Numbered from the stretch's first letter, positions 51,610 through 60,190 are shown. The stretch is DNA of 64,000 bases from Gordonia polyisoprenivorans NBRC 16320 = JCM 10675 (GCF_000241325.1 NZ_BAEI01000004.1:62001-126000), one strand, 5' to 3'. Notes: generated by a model not told the origin, from the sequence alone. Translations and numbers: made by a program.

Positions 51610-52674
51610 ATGGCTGTTTCCGATACGACCGGCTCGCAAGCCCATCGCGTCGACGTCGTGGGTGCCGCGTCGGCGAGCGTGACCTGCGCTGAAGACCAGC
51701 CACTGCTCGACGCCTTCCTGCGTAACGGCGTCTATCTGCCCAATTCGTGCAATCAGGGGACGTGCGGAACATGCAAGGTGCGCTTGTGTTCGGGCACCGT
51801 CGATGCTCCCGAGGTCCCGGAGACGGTGCTCGGCGCCGACGATCAGGCGCGTGGATTCGTCCTGGCGTGTCAGTCGCGTCCGCGCTCGGACACCACGATC
51901 GAGGTGGAAGCGCCCGAACAGACCGGCCCTCGGCACCGACTGCGCGATGTGGTCGGGACCGTACACGGCATCGAGACCGTGGCCCACGACACGGTCACCG
52001 TGCTCGTGGATATCGATGAGCCACTGGACTTCTCGGCGGGTCAGTACATGGAGATCGCGGTTCCGGGCACCGGCGAGTGGCGTCAGTACTCGATGGCCAA
52101 TCCACCGGCGTCGGCGAGCAGGCTGGAGTTCCAGATCCGCCGGGTCCCCGGTGGTGTGGCGACCGACGGCTGGATCTTCGGCGGTCTCGATGTCGGCCAC
52201 GAACTCGAGATGCGCGGTCCGTGGGGTGACTTCGCCTACGAGCCCGGTGCCGACGAGCCCGAGACGCCGATGCTGTTGCTCGCGGGCGGCACCGGACTGG
52301 CACCTCTGACATCGATTGCGGTGCAGGCCCTCACCGACGATCCCGACCGCGAGATCCATCTATACCACGGGGTCCGCCACGAGGCCGACCTCTACCATCA
52401 GCAGTTCTGGCGGGAGGTCGCCGAGCGCCACCGCGGGCTCACCTATGTCCCGTGTCTGAGCCGATCCGAGTGGGACGGGCGTACCGGCTACGTGGGTGAC
52501 GCAGTGCTCGACGACTTCGCATCGCTGCGCGGGTACGTCGCCTACCTGTGTGGCCCGCCGGCGATGGTGGACGCCGGGGTGAAGGCGTGCAAACGCCGAC
52601 GCATGCCCGCGCGCAACATCCGGCGCGAGAAGTACACCCCGAGCGGTCTCGTGCCGGCCGGCCTCAGCGCATGA
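51610..52674 (+). CDS. gcoB: Three-domain reductase (2Fe-2S, FAD, NADH)
   Basis: 354 aa. An N-terminal plant-type ferredoxin domain with C47, C52, C55 and C87 (SCNQGTCGTCKVRL ... LACQS), a flavin domain (WRQYSMANPP, the RxYS motif) and a C-terminal NADH domain (LLLAGGTGLAPLTSI; YLCGPPAMVDAGVKACK). It passes electrons from NADH to the P450, replacing separate ferredoxin and reductase. ATG 51610 has GGGAGG ten bases upstream; GTG 51601 overlapping the gcoA stop is possible. Same operon as gcoA. Confidence 0.9.
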   Translation: MAVSDTTGSQAHRVDVVGAASASVTCAEDQPLLDAFLRNGVYLPNSCNQGTCGTCKVRLCSGTVDAPEVPETVLGADDQARGFVLACQSRPRSDTTIEVEAPEQTGPRHRLRDVVGTVHGIETVAHDTVTVLVDIDEPLDFSAGQYMEIAVPGTGEWRQYSMANPPASASRLEFQIRRVPGGVATDGWIFGGLDVGHELEMRGPWGDFAYEPGADEPETPMLLLAGGTGLAPLTSIAVQALTDDPDREIHLYHGVRHEADLYHQQFWREVAERHRGLTYVPCLSRSEWDGRTGYVGDAVLDDFASLRGYVAYLCGPPAMVDAGVKACKRRRMPARNIRREKYTPSGLVPAGLSA

Positions 52675-52689
52675 GACCCGGTGATGGCC

Positions 52690-52695
52690 TACCCT
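52690..52695 (+). promoter_or_regulatory. -10 element (TACCCT), leaderless
   Basis: TACCCT, seven bases, GTG 52703. Starts 16 bp after the gcoB stop, giving the next gene its own promoter. Confidence 0.45.
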
Positions 52696-52702
52696 GATCG
52701 TC

Positions 52703-53059
52703 GTGCCCGCCAACCGCACCCGTGCCCGCCGCTACGCGAAACGTCGTCGGCGCAGAATGGACGCGGTCACCCATGACCTCACCCCCGAGCAGTGGGAGCA
52801 GTTGGTCTCACTGTGGGGTGGATGCGCCTACTGCGAGGCTGATGGCGTTGCGCTACAGAAGGATTGCGTTCTCGCCATTTCCCGGGGCGGCCGGTACACC
52901 GCCGGTAATGTGGTGCCGAGTTGCCGGTCGTGCAACGCGGGTAAGTGCAATACCGAGGTCACCTCGTGGATGCGCCGTAAACGTCTCGACGAGAAGCGTT
53001 TTCTGATGCGCTACGCCGAGATCTGCGCTCTGATCACCTCCGACCCCGACTCCCCGTGA
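52703..53059 (+). CDS. Small HNH-like zinc protein
   Basis: 118 aa. Basic N-terminus (RTRARRYAKRRRRR) then a treble-clef: CAYCEADGVALQKDCVLAISRGGRYTAGNVVPSCRSCNAGKCN. The CxxC pairs and GG...N..P.C..CN..K match HNH endonucleases, but the position of the first catalytic His (usually D-H) is D-C. It may be a nuclease variant or only a DNA/RNA-binding zinc finger. GTG 52703 has a leaderless-type promoter. The next gene overlaps the stop by 4 bp. Confidence 0.75.
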   Translation: MPANRTRARRYAKRRRRRMDAVTHDLTPEQWEQLVSLWGGCAYCEADGVALQKDCVLAISRGGRYTAGNVVPSCRSCNAGKCNTEVTSWMRRKRLDEKRFLMRYAEICALITSDPDSP

Positions 53060-54384
53060 GCCGTCAGCGACGGATCAGTGCCGTCGTCGCGTTGCTGGCC
53101 GCGGCCGGACTCCTGGTGGCGATCCTGGTGTTCCTGGTCAACAGCGGTCTGCATTTCGTGCTCGGCGTGGCGGGTCTGGCCGTCGCAGCCCTCGGCGCAT
53201 GGTGGGCGATCACCGAACGCGGGGTCCGACGCGGCGTCGGTATCGGTGTCGGGGTGCTCGGGGTCGCAGCGCTCGTCAGTGCGTTGGTGCTGGCCGTCGT
53301 TGATTCCGGCGCTTTTGTCGTGCACCTGTTCGTCGCCGTCGCGCTCGGGGTGATCGCCGTCGTCTCGGCCCGTTACGCCCTGACGCCGCATCTGCACGAG
53401 CTGGATCTGATGCACGCGCCGTGGCGGCCCCGGCATCCGGTTCTGATCTGCAACCCGAAATCCGGTGGCGGCAAGGTCGATCGGTTCGAACTCGTCGAGG
53501 CAGCACACCGGATCGGTGTCGAGACCGTCGTCCTGGGACCCGACGACGACCTCGAACAACTCGCACGCGACGCGGTGGCACGCGGCGCGGACTGTCTGGG
53601 GATGGCCGGCGGTGACGGTTCGCAGGCGCTCGTCGCCGCCATCGCGATCGAGCACGACCTGCCGTTCGTCTGCGTCAGCGCGGGCACCCGCAACCATTTC
53701 GCCCTGGATCTCGGGCTCGATCGGTCCGACCCGCGGCGAAACGTGCGAGCCTTCACCGACGGCGTGATCCGCCGCGTCGATTACGCCACCGTCAACGGAC
53801 GTCTGTTCGTCAACAACGTCTCGCTCGGCGTGTACGCAACGATCGTGCAGCAGGACTCCTACCGCGACGACAAGACACAAACCACCGCGGCGCTGCTGCC
53901 CGAACTCCTCGGCAACACCGCAGAACCCTTCGACCTGCAATTCACCTCGGCCGACGGCACCGCGGTGGACGGCGCGTTCCTGATCCTGGTATCCAACAAC
54001 CCGTACTCCGGCGCGCTTCTCGATGCCGGTGAACGACGACGGATGGATACCGGCCTCCTCGGCGTCGTCGCCCTGTCGCCGCGGACCGGCGCCGAAGCGG
54101 CCACACTGGTCGCCCTGTCGGCCGTCGGTCTGCGCAAGACCAGCCCGCACTGGCACGAGTTCACCACCCCGACCTTCGAGGTCTCCTCGGCTGGCGGTAC
54201 CGCCTATGCGGGCGTCGACGGAGAAGCCCTCGAACTCACCACGCCGCTGCGATTCCGCAGCCACCACAAGGGTTTACGTCTACTCGTGCCCTCCGACAAT
54301 CCGCTCGCCGAATCCCGCCGCCGCGCCCGCGACGTCAGTGTCCGGGCGCTCGTGCAGATCGCGGCGGGACGGCCGCCCGGCTGA
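53056..54384 (+). CDS. Diacylglycerol kinase-like lipid kinase with N-terminal helices
   Basis: 442 aa. Four transmembrane helices (1-110) precede a DAGK_cat domain: HPVLICNPKSGGGKVDRFELVEAA, GADCLGMAGGDGSQALVAAIAIEHDLPFVCVSAGTRNHFALDLGLDRSDP and a C-terminal strand domain with GVVALSP and VDGEALELTTPLRF. GGDG is the nucleotide motif and GTRNHFA the substrate loop. Phosphorylates diacylglycerol or a similar lipid at the membrane. GTG 53056 overlaps the HNH-like gene stop (GTGA). Confidence 0.88.
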   Translation: MSRQRRISAVVALLAAAGLLVAILVFLVNSGLHFVLGVAGLAVAALGAWWAITERGVRRGVGIGVGVLGVAALVSALVLAVVDSGAFVVHLFVAVALGVIAVVSARYALTPHLHELDLMHAPWRPRHPVLICNPKSGGGKVDRFELVEAAHRIGVETVVLGPDDDLEQLARDAVARGADCLGMAGGDGSQALVAAIAIEHDLPFVCVSAGTRNHFALDLGLDRSDPRRNVRAFTDGVIRRVDYATVNGRLFVNNVSLGVYATIVQQDSYRDDKTQTTAALLPELLGNTAEPFDLQFTSADGTAVDGAFLILVSNNPYSGALLDAGERRRMDTGLLGVVALSPRTGAEAATLVALSAVGLRKTSPHWHEFTTPTFEVSSAGGTAYAGVDGEALELTTPLRFRSHHKGLRLLVPSDNPLAESRRRARDVSVRALVQIAAGRPPG

Positions 54385-54455
54385 TCACCTGTCGAGGACC
54401 TCGCCCCCGATGACGCCCTTCTTACCCTCGATGGTCGAGGTATCCTTTGTCTGGT

Positions 54456-54495
54456 GGTCGAGGTGCGACGAGCGCCAGCGAGGAGCCTCGAGACC
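54456..54495. repeat. Left inverted palindromic repeat
   Basis: A 40-bp imperfect palindrome from GGTCGAGGTGCG to CGAGGAGCCTCGAGACC. Its ends match, in reverse orientation, the right copy at 56410-56447; together they bracket the DUF222/HNH gene. Could also act as bidirectional terminator. Confidence 0.7.
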
Positions 54496-54537
54496 CGTTG
54501 AGCCACAGCTGGTTCCACCCCACAGCAAAAGCGACCG

Positions 54538-56181
54538 TCACCGCGGATAGGTGACAATCACCTGCCCACTCCGTCGGCTCCGCCACTCCACCCGCCGATC
54601 CAGAAAGAGCGTCGGCACCCACTCGGCGAGATGTTTGCGTTGATGATCGGCCCGACACAGCGGGATCAGATCACCGAGCACCGTCCACCCTCCGGCCTCG
54701 GGGTCGGTGTGGTTGAACGGCCGCCAATGATCGAGGTCGCACAGGTGTGAGGGCATGCCGCAGTAGGGGTATCGGCACCAGGAGTCGTTGGCCAGCACCT
54801 CAGCGCGCAAGGTGGCGCTGGGTGCATAGGTCAATGCCCCAGGTGGTGGCACGGTGTGACCGCCGTGTCCAGTGGGGTCGGCCGGCGGTGCCTGTGCGCG
54901 GTCGGAGATCTGCGGGATCAACGGTCCAGCCGTGCGCACGGATTCGGGATAATGGATGGTCTTCGCGACCTCGGACAGGGTGGCCGCGTAGTCGGGGTCG
55001 ATCGGCCCGTACCCCTGCAACCGGGGCACGAGAATCCCGTCAGGGTCCTTCAACACCGTCAACACAGGTGCGCCGGGCACCACCAAAGCCCGCCCGAACG
55101 CCACCGGAACCTCATCCGGCCTCGGCTCATCCATGGGGTCGGGGATCTCGGGTTCGACGACCAGCTCCACCACATCGACCACCTCCTGCGCAGCGCGGGG
55201 CTCCGGCGCGTCGGAAGGTTCGACATCCTCGACTTCAGGCGCATCCGCGTCAGCGGGTTCGGGGAGCAAGTTGTCCCACGCTGCCGCATCGGCAGCGTCG
55301 GCGGGTGTTTCGGCCGACCCGTTGCTGTCGGTGCCGCCACCTCGTTTTGGGCAATCATCTTGTCCGCATTCGCAGGTGAGGTGCGCCCCCGGGACGCCGG
55401 CGATCTCCCCGAGTGCGATCACCCGCAGCGACCCCACGCGGCGGGGGTCCTTACGGCAGGTCCGTTCATCGATGAGCGCGTTGATCTGTGTTGTGAGAAA
55501 CACCCCATAATGCGCGGGAACGACCGCGTCCAGAGCGGAGTGCCCGGCAACGTCTGGGGTGATGGTCACGTGTCCCACCAGATCGGTGAGGGTGTGACGG
55601 TCCTCGATGACACTGTCGGGGTTCATCGAAATGAGTGCGGCGTCGAGCTGTTGCGACAGCACCGGGTCGGTGGTGGCGCGGGACCCGTAATCCAGGACGA
55701 TCTCTTCGAACGACATCTCAGACTCGTCACCGGCGTCGTTGCTGTCGCTGTCGGTGTCGGTGTCCACGTCGATGTCCCCGCCACGCTGGGCGGCGCGCGC
55801 CATGATCGAGGCCCGGTTGGTGGACAGTTCCCCGTTCAGATAGGCGGCGCGGATGAGGGGGAACTTCTCCAACAGATCCGCCAGAGCAATCCAGCTGCCG
55901 GCCTTACTGCGGGAGACCTTGAACTGCAGAGACACTTCGGCGCGTGCGAGTTTGTCGGCGTGCTCGATCACCGAGCCCCACACCTCGACCTCGGACTGGC
56001 CCGCCAAACGCTCGCGATACACCCGCTCCGCCAGCGCGGCGGCAGCAAGCACCGTCCGGGCTTCGTATTTGCGGGACTCGCGTAGCAGGTCCGGGCCGGT
56101 CTCGGTGAGCTCATCGCGCGACATGGCTGTGATCGCGGCGGCGTCGGCATCCGGGTCGGTGAACGTCAACACACTCGACAT
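54538..56181 (-). CDS. DUF222/HNH endonuclease-like protein (13E12 type)
   Basis: 547 aa. N-terminal DUF222 helical domain (RTVLAAAALAERVYRERLAG ... KLARAEVSLQFKVSRSKAGSWIALADLLEKFPLIRAAYLNGELSTNRASIMARAAQ), an acidic DTDTDSDSND insert, a middle domain with CECGQDDCPKRG, a long Asp/Glu/Pro linker, and a C-terminal HNH domain (WCRYPYCGMPSHLCDLDHWRPFNHTDPEAGGWTVLGDLIPLCRADHQRKH). This is the REP13E12 architecture of mycobacteria, often present in many copies. ATG 56181 follows GGAGG at eight bases. Flanked by inverted palindromes; possible mobile or REP-associated nuclease. Confidence 0.9.
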   Translation of the reverse strand: MSSVLTFTDPDADAAAITAMSRDELTETGPDLLRESRKYEARTVLAAAALAERVYRERLAGQSEVEVWGSVIEHADKLARAEVSLQFKVSRSKAGSWIALADLLEKFPLIRAAYLNGELSTNRASIMARAAQRGGDIDVDTDTDSDSNDAGDESEMSFEEIVLDYGSRATTDPVLSQQLDAALISMNPDSVIEDRHTLTDLVGHVTITPDVAGHSALDAVVPAHYGVFLTTQINALIDERTCRKDPRRVGSLRVIALGEIAGVPGAHLTCECGQDDCPKRGGGTDSNGSAETPADAADAAAWDNLLPEPADADAPEVEDVEPSDAPEPRAAQEVVDVVELVVEPEIPDPMDEPRPDEVPVAFGRALVVPGAPVLTVLKDPDGILVPRLQGYGPIDPDYAATLSEVAKTIHYPESVRTAGPLIPQISDRAQAPPADPTGHGGHTVPPPGALTYAPSATLRAEVLANDSWCRYPYCGMPSHLCDLDHWRPFNHTDPEAGGWTVLGDLIPLCRADHQRKHLAEWVPTLFLDRRVEWRSRRSGQVIVTYPR

Positions 56182-56300
56182 CCGAACAACCTCCCCTCCC
56201 GCGATCGGACGTGATGAGAACAAGTGTACGAAGGGGTACCGACAAAACCGGCCCGGCGATCGCGCGGCTCGGGAAATCTGTGGACAACTTTTTCGGGCGC

Positions 56301-56363
56301 TTCGACTGGGCGCTCTATTGCGTCGACTGGGCGTTAAACTTCGTCGACCGGGCGCTCGATTAC
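56301..56363. repeat. Three 21-bp tandem repeats
   Basis: Units TTCGACTGGGCGCTCTATTG(C), GTCGACTGGGCGTTAAACTT(C) and GTCGACCGGGCGCTCGATTA(C), followed by a partial fourth (GTCGGGTGGG). The first ten bases are most conserved. Confidence 0.8.
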
Positions 56364-56409
56364 GTCGGGTGGGTAGTGGATGTGGTTGCGATACTTGTCA
56401 TCTCACCAG

Positions 56410-56447
56410 GGTCTCGAGGCTCGCCGCACGCGGCTCGCACCTCGACC
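56410..56447. repeat. Right inverted palindromic repeat
   Basis: 38 bp from GGTCTCGAGGCTCGCC to GGCTCGCACCTCGACC; inverted counterpart of 54456-54495. Confidence 0.7.
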
Positions 56448-56454
56448 ATCGGGG

Positions 56455-56551
56455 GGAAGGGCGAGCGTCCGATGACGGGAGCGCTCGACCATTTGGGGAA
56501 GGGCGAGCGTCCGATGACGGGAGCGCTCGACCATCGGGGGAAGGAGCGAGC
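56455..56551. repeat. 42-bp tandem repeats
   Basis: Two full copies (56455-56496, 56497-56538) differing at few bases and the start of a third. Each contains GAGCGTCCGATGACGGGAGC and ends in GCTCGACCAT. Confidence 0.85.
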
Positions 56552-56598
56552 AATTCGGTGAGAGGAATGAGCGGCAGATAGCGATGCCCAGCGCACCC

Positions 56599-57162
56599 TC
56601 ACCTAGGGGCGTAATGGAGATAGACGGTGCCGTTGGCGAAGGTCCGCTGCTCGATGAGCCGAAGGTCGAGGGCAGCGTCGGCGGGCAGGGCACGCAGTCC
56701 CCCTCCGACGATCACGGGGACGACGAACAGCCGGAAACCGGAGACCATTCCGGCGCGGATCGCAGTAGCCGCGGTGGTCGGCCCGAAGATCTCGACCGAG
56801 CCAGGAGCGCTCTCGGTGAGCTGCCGTAGTTCTGCGGTGTCGAGCTCGCGTATCAACCGGGAGCGATCGGACGAGAGATCGTCGGGACTCATCGTCGTCG
56901 ACACGACCACTTTCTCGATCGTCTGCCATCGGCGGGCGAACTCATGTTCTGCAGCCGTCCAGCTCCCGTCCTCCGGAGGGCTCTCCCAATACCGCATCAG
57001 GTCATAGGTCTTGCGGCCCAACACCTCTGCGGAGGTCTCCGCCATCCGACCAACATGCATGTCGAAGATCTCCGCATCCGGAGCACCCCAACCGAAATCG
57101 CCATCGGCGTCGGCGACGTAGCCGTCGAGGGACATGCTGGTGGTGTACATCAACTGTCCCAT
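56599..57162 (-). CDS. RibD C-terminal/DHFR-like reductase
   Basis: 187 aa. MGQLMYTTSMSLDGYVADADGDFGW, LGRKTYDLMRYWES, IEKVVVSTT, SVEIFGPTTAATAIRAGMVSGFRLFVVPVIVGGGLRALP: the pattern of the RibD_C dihydrofolate-reductase-fold family, NADPH-dependent reductases of mostly unknown substrate. ATG 57162 follows GAGGAGG. It stands alone, next to the repeat region. Confidence 0.88.
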   Translation of the reverse strand: MGQLMYTTSMSLDGYVADADGDFGWGAPDAEIFDMHVGRMAETSAEVLGRKTYDLMRYWESPPEDGSWTAAEHEFARRWQTIEKVVVSTTMSPDDLSSDRSRLIRELDTAELRQLTESAPGSVEIFGPTTAATAIRAGMVSGFRLFVVPVIVGGGLRALPADAALDLRLIEQRTFANGTVYLHYAPR

Positions 57163-57202
57163 GCGCCGACCTCCTCGTGGCGGAATCTCCGTGGCGCACA
57201 CC

Positions 57203-58228
57203 CTACGGAGAACGGACCACGAAATCCAGAGTCGGGTCATCGCTCGGGGTACCTGCGCGCTCAGCTGCCACACGGCCGTGGTGGGCGGCGAGCATCGAGC
57301 ACACCAGCAATTGGATCTGATGAAAGATCATCAAGGGCAGGATGATCAGGCCCACCGGCGCTCCAGCGAAGAGTACTGCGGCCATGGGCAGACCGGCGGC
57401 CAGACTCTTCTTCGATCCGCAGAACTGGATGACGATGCCGTCGTCGCGACCGAAGCCCAAAGCCTTTGCAGCCCATCGGGACAACACCAACACCACTCCG
57501 AGGACGCCTGCGCACACCGCCATCACCACGGCGATCGACCCCACGCTGACCGACGACCAGATGTGCTCGGCCATACCGGCGCTGAACGCGGAGTACACGA
57601 CCAGCAGCACCGAGCCGCGGTCGACGGTCTTGGTCAGCAAGGGGTGTCGTCCGAGCAGTCCGGCGACCAGCGGCCGACACACTTGGCCGGCAAGGAACGG
57701 AAGCAGCAACTGAAGGATGATCTCGCCGAACGATTCCGCACTCACGTGGACTCCGCCGGTGGTGGTCATGAGGGCGACGACGAGCAAAGGGGTCAGCACG
57801 ACTCCGAGAAGGTTCGACAACGACGCCGACACGATGGCCGCCGGGACGTTTCCGCGGGCAACCGAGGTGAACGCGATCGACGACTGCACCGTGGACGGCA
57901 CGAGACAGGCGAACAGCACACCGGTGTAGAGGGCACTGCTCAGCACGTGTGGGGTCAGCACCCGAAGCGCGAGGCCGATCAGCGGGAACACGACGAAGGT
58001 GACCGCCAGAACCGTCAGATGCAGTCGCCAATGGCGTGCTCCCGCCATCGCCTCGGCGGGCGAGAGCCGCGTGCCGTAGAGGAAGAACAGAAGCGCGATG
58101 GCCGCTTTCACCATTCCGTCGAGGATCGTCGCCGCCGCGCCCGCGACCGGAAACACCGATGCGAGCGCCACCGTCGCGAGGATCGAGAGCACGAATCCGT
58201 CGATGGGGAGCTTCCTGAGCAGTCGCAT
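57203..58228 (-). CDS. Bile acid:sodium symporter family (SBF-like) transporter
   Basis: 341 aa, ten helices. FLYGTRLSPAEAMAGARHWRLHLTVLAVTFVVFPLIGLALR, VPSTVQSSIAFTSVARGNVPAAIVSASLSNLLGVVLTPLLV and IVIQFCGSKKSLAAGLPMAAVLF are the signatures of the SBF_like (PF13593) branch, related to ASBT/P7C3. Probably a sodium-coupled organic-anion carrier; substrate unknown. ATG 58228 was preferred because it lies directly before the first helix. Diverges from a LysR gene 90 bp away, its likely regulator. Confidence 0.9.
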   Translation of the reverse strand: MRLLRKLPIDGFVLSILATVALASVFPVAGAAATILDGMVKAAIALLFFLYGTRLSPAEAMAGARHWRLHLTVLAVTFVVFPLIGLALRVLTPHVLSSALYTGVLFACLVPSTVQSSIAFTSVARGNVPAAIVSASLSNLLGVVLTPLLVVALMTTTGGVHVSAESFGEIILQLLLPFLAGQVCRPLVAGLLGRHPLLTKTVDRGSVLLVVYSAFSAGMAEHIWSSVSVGSIAVVMAVCAGVLGVVLVLSRWAAKALGFGRDDGIVIQFCGSKKSLAAGLPMAAVLFAGAPVGLIILPLMIFHQIQLLVCSMLAAHHGRVAAERAGTPSDDPTLDFVVRSP

Positions 58229-58318
58229 GAGACATAAGTCAACGCCCGTCGGAGCCATTCGGAAATACGTTGACCACGATTATTGTGATCGAGTTTGTCG
58301 ATAACTAGCCTGAGATGT

Positions 58319-59152
58319 GTGCTCGATCCCACCGCGCTGCGCACCTTCCTCACCGTCGTCCACACCGGCGGGTTCTCAGCCGCGGCACGCCAGCTCGACG
58401 TCGGGCAATCCACTGTGTCCGGCCACATCGCCCGCCTGGAGAAACAGGTCGGCAGAACGCTGTTGCGACGCGATACGCACTCGGTCGAGCTGACCGCGGA
58501 CGGCTCGGTGATGGCCGGCTTCGCCCGCTCCATCCTCGACGAGTGCGATCGCGCGCTGAGTTATTTCACCGATGACGGCATCACCGGACGCATCCGCTTC
58601 GGGGTGTCGGAGGACCTTGTGGCCACGGGGACGCCAGAGATCCTGCGCCGCTTCCGGACCGACCACCCGCGCGTCGATATCGAGCTGACCATCGGACTCA
58701 GCGAGGACCTCCACACGAGCCTACGTGCGGGTTCACTGGATCTGGTTTTGGCCAAACGCAATCCGGGCCAACGGCACGGACAGTTGATCTTCACCGAACC
58801 GCTGGTCTGGGCGGGCGCGCCGGACACCGTCCTGCGGCCCGGTGACCCGATTCCACTCGTGACCTTTCCCGAACCCAGCATCTCGCGCACCGCTGCGCTC
58901 GCCGCACTCGCCGACGCGGGGCTCGATCACCGCATCACCTGTGTCTCCAACAATCAGCAGGGGTTGCGCGCCGCGGTGCTGGCCGGGCTCGGTGTGATGG
59001 TGCATGCGCGTCGGCTCCTGCCCGCCGACGTCGTCGAACTCGACGGCCTGCCCGACCCGGGCCTCACCGAGGTTGTGGTGATCACCCGGCGGCGGCCGGC
59101 GACGCGCGCCGAGGCAGCACTGCTCGCTGTACTGCGGTCCGCGACGTGGTGA
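58319..59152 (+). CDS. LysR-family regulator
   Basis: 277 aa from GTG 58319. HTH: LRTFLTVVHTGGFSAAARQLDVGQSTVSGHIARLEKQVGRTLLRR; co-inducer domain RIRFGVSEDLVATGTPEILRRFRTDHPRVDIELTIGLSEDLHTSLRAGSLDLVLAKR ... GLGVMVHARRLLP. Diverges from the bile-acid symporter gene. The gap has CGATTATTGTGATCG (T-N11-A type), a plausible LysR box. Confidence 0.9.
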   Translation: MLDPTALRTFLTVVHTGGFSAAARQLDVGQSTVSGHIARLEKQVGRTLLRRDTHSVELTADGSVMAGFARSILDECDRALSYFTDDGITGRIRFGVSEDLVATGTPEILRRFRTDHPRVDIELTIGLSEDLHTSLRAGSLDLVLAKRNPGQRHGQLIFTEPLVWAGAPDTVLRPGDPIPLVTFPEPSISRTAALAALADAGLDHRITCVSNNQQGLRAAVLAGLGVMVHARRLLPADVVELDGLPDPGLTEVVVITRRRPATRAEAALLAVLRSATW

Positions 59153-59161
59153 GTTCCCGCA

Positions 59162-60127
59162 TCACACCGGCTCGCGGATCACTCCCGCGTGTCGCACCGT
59201 TCCGGACAGCCCCGGCAGTTCCTTGGGCGCCGTCCATGTCCGCAGGCCGTCGCCGCTGTCGGAGTAGAGGTATTTGCCCCTGGTGTAGGCGTCGAAGTAC
59301 ATCCGCCACGCCCCGCCGGGCAGTTGGATGACCGACGGCCCTTCCACGAAGGTGCCCCAATTGCCCGGTGCGACAAAGGTGTAGGGCCCCGCCAGGGTGG
59401 GGGCAACGGCGTGCTCGATGACCTTCTTGGTCTCGTTCTTGGTGAATGCGTGGTAGGTCGAGCCCACCTTCACGATGGTGGTGTCGATGTGGTCGGCGCC
59501 GATACCCACGAGCGGCACCGGCGGCCCCCAATTCCGCAGCGAGGAGTCCGTCGCCGTCATCAGATACGGGATGAACCCACCGCCGGTCGACATCGACAAG
59601 ATGATGTTGACGCGACCGTTCTCGACGAACCAGTCCGGCGCCCACGCCTTGGTGGTGAACGGCGACAGTGAGGGCAGGTCGCTCGACCCGGCGGAACCCG
59701 ACGAACCCAGCGCGCCCAACGATCCCTTGCCGTCGCCGGTACCGGGAAGAAGGAAGCAGCAGAACGGGACTGCCAGGTTCTGCATGAACGTCCAATGGGT
59801 GAGGTCGGTGCTACGCGCGAACCCGATACTGGCGCCCGCGGCCGTGGTGTAGGTGAGGTAGTACGACCCGTCGGTGTTGCGGAAGATCCGTGGGTCGCGC
59901 ACCAACCCGGACGGCGGACGATACGCCGCCTTCTGGAGGACGTCGAAATGGGTGCCGTCGCCGGACTGGTAGACGTCCATGTCACGATCGCTGGCGTTGC
60001 TGAATGCCACCATCGTGTATCGCCACCCGGATTGTGGTGCGGCTCCGGCCGTCCCGGGAGCGGCGAGCAGCAACCCCGCGACGGCCAGGACCGCCGATAT
60101 CACCACGCATATCGTCCGCTTCGTCAC
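59162..60127 (-). CDS. Secreted five-bladed propeller, GH43/62-like
   Basis: 321 aa. Signal peptide (KRTICVVISAVLAVAGLLLAAPGTAGAAP), then repeats typical of GH43-type beta-propellers: YRPPSGLVRDPRIFRNTDGSYYLTYT (catalytic-type Asp), STDLTHWTFMQ, KAWAPDWFVENGRVNIILSMS, GADHIDTTIVKVGSTYHAFTKNET, FVEGPSVIQLPGGAWRMYFDAYTRGKYLYSDS. DPRIF, APDWF and EGPSV hold the three carboxylates of GH43. Likely acts on arabinan or similar polysaccharide, possibly own cell-wall arabinogalactan. GTG 60127 has a GATACT-N6 promoter; GTG 60175 is an alternative. Confidence 0.82.
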   Translation of the reverse strand: MTKRTICVVISAVLAVAGLLLAAPGTAGAAPQSGWRYTMVAFSNASDRDMDVYQSGDGTHFDVLQKAAYRPPSGLVRDPRIFRNTDGSYYLTYTTAAGASIGFARSTDLTHWTFMQNLAVPFCCFLLPGTGDGKGSLGALGSSGSAGSSDLPSLSPFTTKAWAPDWFVENGRVNIILSMSTGGGFIPYLMTATDSSLRNWGPPVPLVGIGADHIDTTIVKVGSTYHAFTKNETKKVIEHAVAPTLAGPYTFVAPGNWGTFVEGPSVIQLPGGAWRMYFDAYTRGKYLYSDSGDGLRTWTAPKELPGLSGTVRHAGVIREPV

Positions 60128-60133
60128 CGAAGC

Positions 60134-60139
60134 AGTATC
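60134..60139 (-). promoter_or_regulatory. -10-like element (GATACT)
   Basis: GATACT on the minus strand, six bases before GTG 60127. Confidence 0.35.
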
Positions 60140-60190
60140 GGTGATGGGCGACAATTCAGAAACACCTCGGCTCACACGGGTACCACATCG

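Larger units (their letters stand above)
56182..56598. other. 417-bp repeat-rich region beside DUF222 gene
   Basis: Holds three repeat classes described separately (56301-56363, 56410-56447, 56455-56551). A 116-codon plus-strand frame crosses them but looks like a by-product of repeats in multiples of 3 bp. No other gene seen. Confidence 0.6.

Noticed and set aside
56211-56561. 116-codon plus-strand frame beside the DUF222 gene
   Set aside because: It consists mainly of tandem repeats with periods divisible by three (7- and 14-residue repeats), has no RBS and overlaps the DUF222 promoter; treated as repeat DNA.
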